A DNA stretch of 64,000 nucleotides. Origin: Neocallimastix lanati (nom. inval.). Lineage: Eukaryota; Neocallimastigomycota; Neocallimastigomycetes; Neocallimastigales; Neocallimastigaceae. Each line of letters begins with the position of its first letter. Position 1 is the first letter of the stretch. Positions 57,401 through 64,000 of the stretch are shown piece after piece. The stretch is from NCBI GenBank assembly GCA_016946835.1, contig JACVTC010000100.1:302001-366000 (forward strand), in the 5' to 3' direction. The notes under the pieces were generated by a model. That model saw only the letters and a list, made by a program, of their open reading frames with translations. It made no database searches and was not told where the DNA came from. Position numbers and translations under genes: made by a program.

Positions 57401-57960
57401 AAAGATTGTAAATTCTTAGAATTGTTTTTGTTTGAACCTAAAAGTGGAGCAATATATAATGCTTTGCTAATAATATATGATTGAATAATAAAATCTTTTA
57501 AAAGTTAATGGAACTTTATTATTGGATAAAAAACTCGAGAAAAAAAATAAGGATTTTCTAACTTTAGTATTCATATAGGTGATAATAGGTTCAAGGTAAA
57601 GATCATTACTGAAGGGGATACCTAAGTAAATATACACAGATGCTTTAGAGATAGAATACATACCAAGGTGAAATGTAGGTTCTTCATAATCAAGATATGA
57701 AACAAAATTTAAGGGTTTAATAACCATTGTAGCACATTTATTGATACCAAAAGACATTTCATTTTTATTAGCCCAACAAAAAATATGACGGAGTAGAGCC
57801 TTCATTTTTCTTTCACTAGGCGCTATGAGAACAATATCATCAGTAAAAAGACCACCGCAACATTTTTTATTACCAATACTAACACCATATTTATCACAAT
57901 TGTTTAAAATATCATTAATGAATAAATTAAACAAAATATAAGATAATATGTAGAATCTAT
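57385..57960 (-). mobile_element. LINE family A copy 4 fragment (FTDD reverse transcriptase segment)
   Basis: The minus strand frame 57934-57467 encodes FNLFINDIL, FTDDIVLIAP (FADD altered to FTDD), FGINKCATMVIKPLNFV and YLGIPFSNDL, then a LGSNK segment near 57445. It is closer to the fragment at 4.2-4.9 kb than to family B. It lies directly upstream of, and in the same direction as, the family B endonuclease piece, so the order (RT before endonuclease) shows two joined elements and not one. Confidence 0.7.
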
Positions 57961-58410
57961 CATAACTATCATAACTTTATAAGAAAAGTTCTTTTAAATA
58001 TATTTACTCTTCAATATTGAAGTGATACTCATCTAAAAACTAAAGCTAATTACATAAAAAATAAATTCATTAATTTGTCTTTTACAACCTAAAATTGATA
58101 AATATGAAGTAAACAGAAATATTTTTCTTATTTCGAATAATAAAAAAAAAAAAAAGTAAAAATTAAATAAAAATAAAAATAAAAATAAAAATAAAAATAA
58201 AAATAAAAATAAAAATAAAAATAAAAATAAAAATAAAAATAAAAATAAAAATAAAAATAAAAATAAAAATAAAAATAAAAATAAAAATAAATTATATTTT
58301 ACTATATCAATTGAAATAAAAAATAAAAAATTTATATATATATATATATATTTTTAAATTTGTTTATTTTTTTATTTTTTTTTTTTTTTTATAATTATGC
58401 AACTTTTGTA

Positions 58411-58447
<37 letters not shown>

Positions 58448-58678
58448 ATATTAATTTAATTATTTTGTTTTAATGTATATGCTTAATTTTATATTTTCAT
58501 TAATTAATTATTTTATTACTTTTTGTTTTTTGTTTTTTATTTTTTTTTTTTTTTTCTTTTTTTTTTTCTTTTTCTTTTTTTTTGTTTTTTTTGTTTTTTT
58601 TGTTTTTGTTTTTGCTTTTGCTTTTGCTTTTGCTTTTGTTTTTGCTTTTGTTTTATTTTGTTTTTATTTTTTTATTTT

Positions 58679-58713
<35 letters not shown>

Positions 58714-59003
58714 ATTTTACTTTGATTTTAGTAACTTTTTATTTTGACATTTTTTATTTCCTTTCTATTTTAATATAATTATTATTTATCATTTTCTTTT
58801 GACTTTTTAATTTGATTATAATATATAAGAAAAAAAAAATAAAAAATCATTATATATAGAATAAAATACATATTCTTTTTTCCTCTTTGTTTTTATAAAA
58901 TTTTCAATAATATATTTTTTTCTATATTTATAAAACTTCAAATTTTTTATTTATTTTTCTTTTCGAGTTTTTTTTTTTATGATTATTAAACTGTTATCTA
59001 TAT
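57961..59003. other. A/T-rich intergenic DNA with simple repeats
   Basis: Holds the AAAAAT repeat at 58164-58290, poly-T at about 58410-58443 and 58682-58712, and TTTTGC repeats at about 58600-58650. No gene is seen. Its right end is the 3' flank of the homocitrate synthase gene. Confidence 0.6.
58164..58290. repeat. (AAAAAT)n microsatellite
   Basis: About 20 perfect 6-bp units. Confidence 0.95.
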
Positions 59004-60630
59004 TTAATTAGAACCACCATAAAGTTCTCTGTGGTAATTACGTAATAAGGTATCAACTTCTTCAATACCTAAAGGCTTAATATCAGCTAATGCCTTAATT
59101 TTTTGAGTGACAGCCTTAATTTCATCATCAGTCATAACTAAATCTAATTGTTCAACTCTATCCTTAACAGCATTCCAACCTGTAAGACGATGACCAATAG
59201 AAACATAACGGGTCATACCGAAATCTTCTGGTCTAATGATTTCATAAGTAGATGGATTGTTTAAGATAGCTTTAGCGTGAATACCAGCCTTGTGAGTGAA
59301 AGCACAGAAACCAGTAATGTAGTTGTTAAATGGAATACCGATTTCAACTTCTTCAGCAATCATATTATCAATTTCACGTAACATTTCAAGCTTATATTTG
59401 CCAGAAACGTATCTCTTATCGGCAACATACATCTTAGCAACAAAACCACCTAATGGAGTAATACCATTTCTTTCACCAATACCCAAAACAGAGGTATCAA
59501 TGTGAGTAGCACCAGCTTCTAAAGCAGTGTAAGCATTAGCAATGGCACAACCAGTATCATTATGGAAGTGGCATTCAATATCACAAGAAACAACACCACG
59601 AAGAGTATGTACTAATTCATAAACCTTTTTTTTTAAAGAGAAAAAAAATAATTAATATAATTATTAAAAATACAAAAAGTAAATATAAGTATGCATATAT
59701 ATAATTAATAAATAATAATAAAGCAAATATTAAAATTTTATGAAATAAATGAATAAAAAAAAATAGAAAAAACGATTAATAACATGGAATTAATAATATA
59801 TTCCTCTATTTATATATATATATATATTTATAAATAAAAAAAATAAAATAAAAAACATACTTGACGTGGATTAGCACAACCAACAGTATCAGCAATACCA
59901 ACACGATTAACACCAAGCTTATCAACAGTCTTGTAAAGGTTTAACAAATCGACTAAGTCAGAACGGAAGGAATCTTCACTAGAGAAACGAACTTCAATAC
60001 CTTTACTCTTAATAAAGTTAATAACCTTGCAAAATAATTATTTAATTTCAATTTAAAAAAAATAATAATAATAATAAATTAAAAATTAATAAAATTAAAT
60101 CATTAGATATATGATATATCGTTACATTATCTATTAACAATTTTGTAAATTATACTAGTATAAAAACTATTTAAAAATCGAAACTTACTTCACCAGCAGT
60201 CTTAACAATATAGTCCATATCTTTACCATGAGAGAAAGTTCTAAGATAAGAGGAAGTACCAATAACAACATCAATACCATTAACACCTGTTTCAACGGCC
60301 TTTTTGGCATCATCCATATGACAACGAGTGTGAGTTAAAATCTTAGCCTTTAAGCCAAGCTTAGTAATAGCCATTAAATCTTGGCGAGATTGTTCAGAAG
60401 CAGCTGGGGAAGTTAATTCAAGATATTCAACACCAAATTCATCAAGAGTCTATTCATAAAATATTTTAAATATATATATATTTAATATTACCATCTTTCA
60501 TTAACTATTATTCAATTTATTATTTTTTTTCAATTAAACTTATTTCTTTTTTAACGCATAAATATGTGAATACAAATATCAATTATTAAATTATCACTTG
60601 ATCTCAATTTTATCTTTATTATTCAATTAA

Positions 60631-60696
<66 letters not shown>

Positions 60697-61148
60697 CATA
60701 TATATGTAGAAATAAATATTTTTATTTCATTTAAAATTGATCTCTTTCAAAAGTTGACATAAATTAATAATTTAAAAAATATTAATAAATTAAATTACAC
60801 TTTCATTTATATCAATGTATTCTTAAGTATTGAAATCTATTTTTATTATTAAAAATAAAAAAAATAAAAATAAAAAAAAAAAAAAAGACACTAAACTAAT
60901 ATTTAACTTTACTCTAATTGTCCTCTACACATAAATTCAATTCAATTTTTATACATTTAACAATTAAATTTCAATTTCAGAAATTTGATTAATAAATTTA
61001 CCTTAGCAATTTTAATCTTAGTTTCAGTGTTGAAGAAGGCATTAGCAAATTGCTCACCTTCACGAAGGGTAGATTCAATAATGTTGAAGTTACTGACGTT
61101 GGATAATAAATCAGCGTATTTGTTTCCGTATGGTGAGTCGTATTCCAT
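59004..61148 (-). CDS. Homocitrate synthase, four exons
   Basis: Condenses acetyl-CoA with 2-oxoglutarate to homocitrate, the first step of the fungal alpha-aminoadipate route to lysine. Exons (minus strand): 61148-61002, 60449-60189, 60025-59861 and 59624-59004. All have lengths divisible by 3, giving 397 residues after splicing. Donors are GTAAAT, GTAAGT and GTATGT; acceptors all end in AG. Family landmarks are [10 protein letters not shown] (residues 25-34, catalytic Arg/Glu), [36 protein letters not shown], the metal-binding His pair in ECHFHNDTG (His210, His212) and [11 protein letters not shown]. It corresponds to yeast Lys20/Lys21 but with a short N terminus. No targeting signal is obvious. 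The intergenic region between 61149 and the right end has no divergent partner gene. Confidence 0.93.
59625..59860 (-). other. Homocitrate synthase intron 3
   Basis: 236 bp, donor GTATGT. The acceptor AG is preceded by eight A rather than pyrimidines. The splice joins CANPRQ to [10 protein letters not shown]. Confidence 0.85.
60026..60188 (-). other. Homocitrate synthase intron 2
   Basis: 163 bp, donor GTAAGT, acceptor TTTTGCAAG. The splice joins AGE to VINFIKSKG, as expected for the family. Confidence 0.88.
60450..61001 (-). other. Homocitrate synthase intron 1
   Basis: 552 bp, donor GTAAAT, acceptor ATAG. It contains a 57-bp poly-A run on the plus strand (60638-60694), i.e. poly-T in the transcript. 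Confidence 0.85.
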
Positions 61149-63966
61149 TATGACTTATTTATAATTATAAAAATATATATATATTATAACTTTTAAAACA
61201 AAAAGAATAAAAAATTTTTTGCAAAAAAAAAAAAAATATGTATATATATACAAAGAAAAAAAAATCTTTTATATTATATTAAAAATATTAAAATAAAATA
61301 TATATTATAATGTAATATAATATTAAATTAAAAAAATATATATATATAATAAAATAAAATAAATATAATTTTAAAATAAATTAAGAAGCTATACAAAAAA
61401 GTACAATACAATAATAATGTATTATTATTATTTATTAAAACTATTTAGTATTATTTTTATTATTATTTTTATTATTTTTATTATTATTTTTATTATTTTT
61501 ATTATTATATAATTATTATGTTTTATTAATTATAATGAATAAAAATATTCACATTCAATCCCTAACTAACATATATTAAATTATATTTGAATATATTAAT
61601 ATAAATTAATTTATTGTATTAATGTATAATCCCTATAATGAATATTAATAATTTATATAATTATTTTTATATTTTTTATTTTTTTGTTTTTATATATTTA
61701 TTAATATATGAGTATTATTTTATTATTTATTGATACTAATCAATTTATTTTATTAATATATTATTAAATTTAAATTATTAAAATACACCTTAAAATAATC
61801 AATTTATATATTTATATAAATTTTAATATATGCCATTTCATATATAATTATATATTTTATAAATCTATGATATAATTACTTCTAATCATTAATTATTAAA
61901 AAAATTAAAAAAAAAAAAAAGTTTTTTTTTTTTTTCTTTTAATAATAAAGTTTAAGATCAAATAGAAAAATATATATTTAAAATTTAAATGTTTTTTTAT
62001 AAAATTATAATAATCAGTATTAAAAATATTGTGAAGTAAATATAAAATTAATAACATAAATAAATATTGAAATTTATTTTATCAAATAAATATATATTTG
62101 ACAATTCATATGACTTTTAGCTATTATTATGATAACAGTTTAAAAATTTTTTCTTATATTAAACACAAACAATATTTAATTAGAAATATTATAAAATATT
62201 ATTGTTTAAAACTTTAGATTTTTAAATGAATACCTTTTTTTTTTTTTTTTTTTTTTTTTATTTTGGCTGTTAATAGTTATAAATCCAACTAAACAAATAT
62301 ATATGTAATATACTATGTATAAAAACACAAAGTATATCACATATATCTTAATTTGAATTTTCATAATAATACATTAAATATATATGTATAATTCTTTATT
62401 TATAAATTTTAAGCAAAAAAAATATAAAAAATAAAAAAGTATTCAACTATATCTATATAAATTTTTTACACGTTTATTTTTATATTAATCCAAAACATTA
62501 CATTTGACAGACATATCTTGAAAACAAACAACCTTTAAAATATAAATTGATAAAAATATTCTTTTGTACTTTAATAACTTTTTAGAATTATGAGAATTTT
62601 TAATTACAATTGTATAGTTTTTATATAAATTAATTCAATATTTTAAAAGAGTTTAAAAAATATTTAATAACGAATAATTAATTTTTTTAAACTTTTTATA
62701 AAATATTTTTTTTATAATAAAAATTGAATTAAAAAAAATAAAGCAACCAATTAATAATATATTATGTATTATTTATAATATTATTTATTATAATAATACA
62801 ATGAATTAATTATAATTTTATTTAATAAATATATTTATATGTATTTACCTTTTTATAGTATACGGAAATTCAACCAATTAAATTGCATAATAATTTTTCT
62901 CTTACTTTTTGTTTTTTAATAATTAAAATAATTATATTCATTTAATATAACTTGATAAGAAAAGAAATAAATGAGAAAGTGTTAAAAAATTTTAATAATT
63001 ATTTTATAAGTTGTGATCTTATTAAATATAAATAAATTTAAGTGATATATAATTCATTTCAATAAATACTATTATATTTAATTTAAATTCAAGTTATTGT
63101 TTGAACAATAAACTTGATAAATCAAAAATTAAATACCTCCATTAATTTATTCATTCATAAATGGAGAAAAAAAAAAAAAAAAAACAGTGTAAAATTTTTA
63201 ATTAAAATAATTTTTATATTTATTATTATTATAAATATTATATCACACGTGTTATAATATTAAAATTTTTGTTATAAACAGATATTAAAAAAAATTAAAT
63301 AAATAAATAATTACTATAAATATCATTATATATAGCGATAATAAATAGATTAACGCTATTTAAAATATTATTTTATTATATAAAAAGATATAAAAATAAG
63401 CAGTTTTCTACTTGTTATTATTATAATAGAATTATTATGATTTATATTATTATTTATTATCATTTATAATTTTATACATATTATTATTAAAAGTAATAAT
63501 AATAATTTAATTGTTAATTATATTTCCTTTTTGTTATAAATTATTTTTTATAAAAAAATAAAAAATATTTATAAATTAACATTTTATATATATTTAGATA
63601 ATTCCACATATAAGTAAATAAGAAATATTATATTATTATCATATTAATATTTTTTATTTAAAATATGAATTATTGTTATTATTTCTTATAATTCATCCAT
63701 GCAAATTAAAAAAAAAATAATAATAATAATAAAATAATTATTAAAATTTATTTATAATAAATTCATATTATTGATTTCTTAATTTTTATTATTCATGAAG
63801 CATTTTTTATCATACATTATATATTTATATAGTATATTATAATTTGAACTCTTTTTTTATTAGTATACTCTATGTTTAAATTGAATAATCTAACTTTAAA
63901 ACAATTCTTAAAATTTCTTTTTATTATTTTCTTTAATATTCAATTAAATAAATGATATGGAGAAAT

Positions 63967-63997
<31 letters not shown>

Positions 63998-64000
63998 TTT
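61149..64000. other. A/T-rich DNA to the right edge
   Basis: No gene is seen. ATTATTTTT repeats at about 61450-61505, poly-T at 62235-62260, poly-A at 63168-63184, and an ATTT repeat from 63967 to the end. Confidence 0.6.

Noticed and set aside
58473-58778. 101-codon Phe-rich open frame
   Set aside because: Translation of poly-T and TTTTGC repeats.

Overview
The window looks like nuclear DNA of an anaerobic gut fungus (Neocallimastigomycota). This is inferred from four things. Intergenic DNA is almost pure A/T with long homopolymers. A homocitrate synthase gene, which belongs to the fungal alpha-aminoadipate route to lysine, carries three GT-AG introns. Intron-free genes of bacterial type sit beside it. 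LINE-type retrotransposons are abundant. Genus cannot be read from the sequence.

From 1 to about 39.4 kb the window is dominated by seven near-identical copies of one intron-free 505-codon MFS sugar transporter (orientations + - - + + - +). Three pairs lie in large inverted repeats: copies 1/2 tail to tail (arms 1-2748 and 5911-8664), copies 3/4 head to head (about 12550-15045 and 16530-18956), and copies 6/7 head to head (about 30880-33560 and 36750-39427). Copy 5 is a direct duplicate downstream of copy 4. Copy 4 is broken by one TGG-to-TGA change at codon 242. Third-position variants are shared across pairs in a mosaic way, which points to gene conversion. All copies keep a TATA box about 90-100 bp before the ATG and an upstream ATTCATCAGTAAAA-type element, but the promoters fall into at least two classes.

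Between copies 5 and 6 lie a tRNA-like SINE with perfect target-site duplications (24.2-24.7 kb), LINE fragments, a perfect 7x41-bp tandem array (27.2 kb), and a maltose/galactoside O-acetyltransferase-like gene with a frameshift (29.07-29.65 kb).

From 39.4 to 49.1 kb retroelements accumulate: a LINE nested in another retroposon with both target-site duplications visible, a nearly full-length single-ORF LINE (endonuclease plus reverse transcriptase), and a Ty1/copia relic. At 50.55-52.56 kb an intact secreted protein of the Cthe_2159 (DUF4353) beta-helix carbohydrate-binding type carries a Gly/Met-rich repeat and a possible GPI-anchor signal. More LINE remnants follow (54.7-58.0 kb), then the four-exon homocitrate synthase on the minus strand (59.0-61.15 kb). 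The last 2.8 kb shows only A/T-rich low-complexity DNA.

Functionally the window joins sugar uptake (amplified transporter), surface polysaccharide binding, possible sugar acetylation and lysine synthesis. Nothing ties these into one operon-like system. The transporter array and the retroelement traffic are the most unusual parts.
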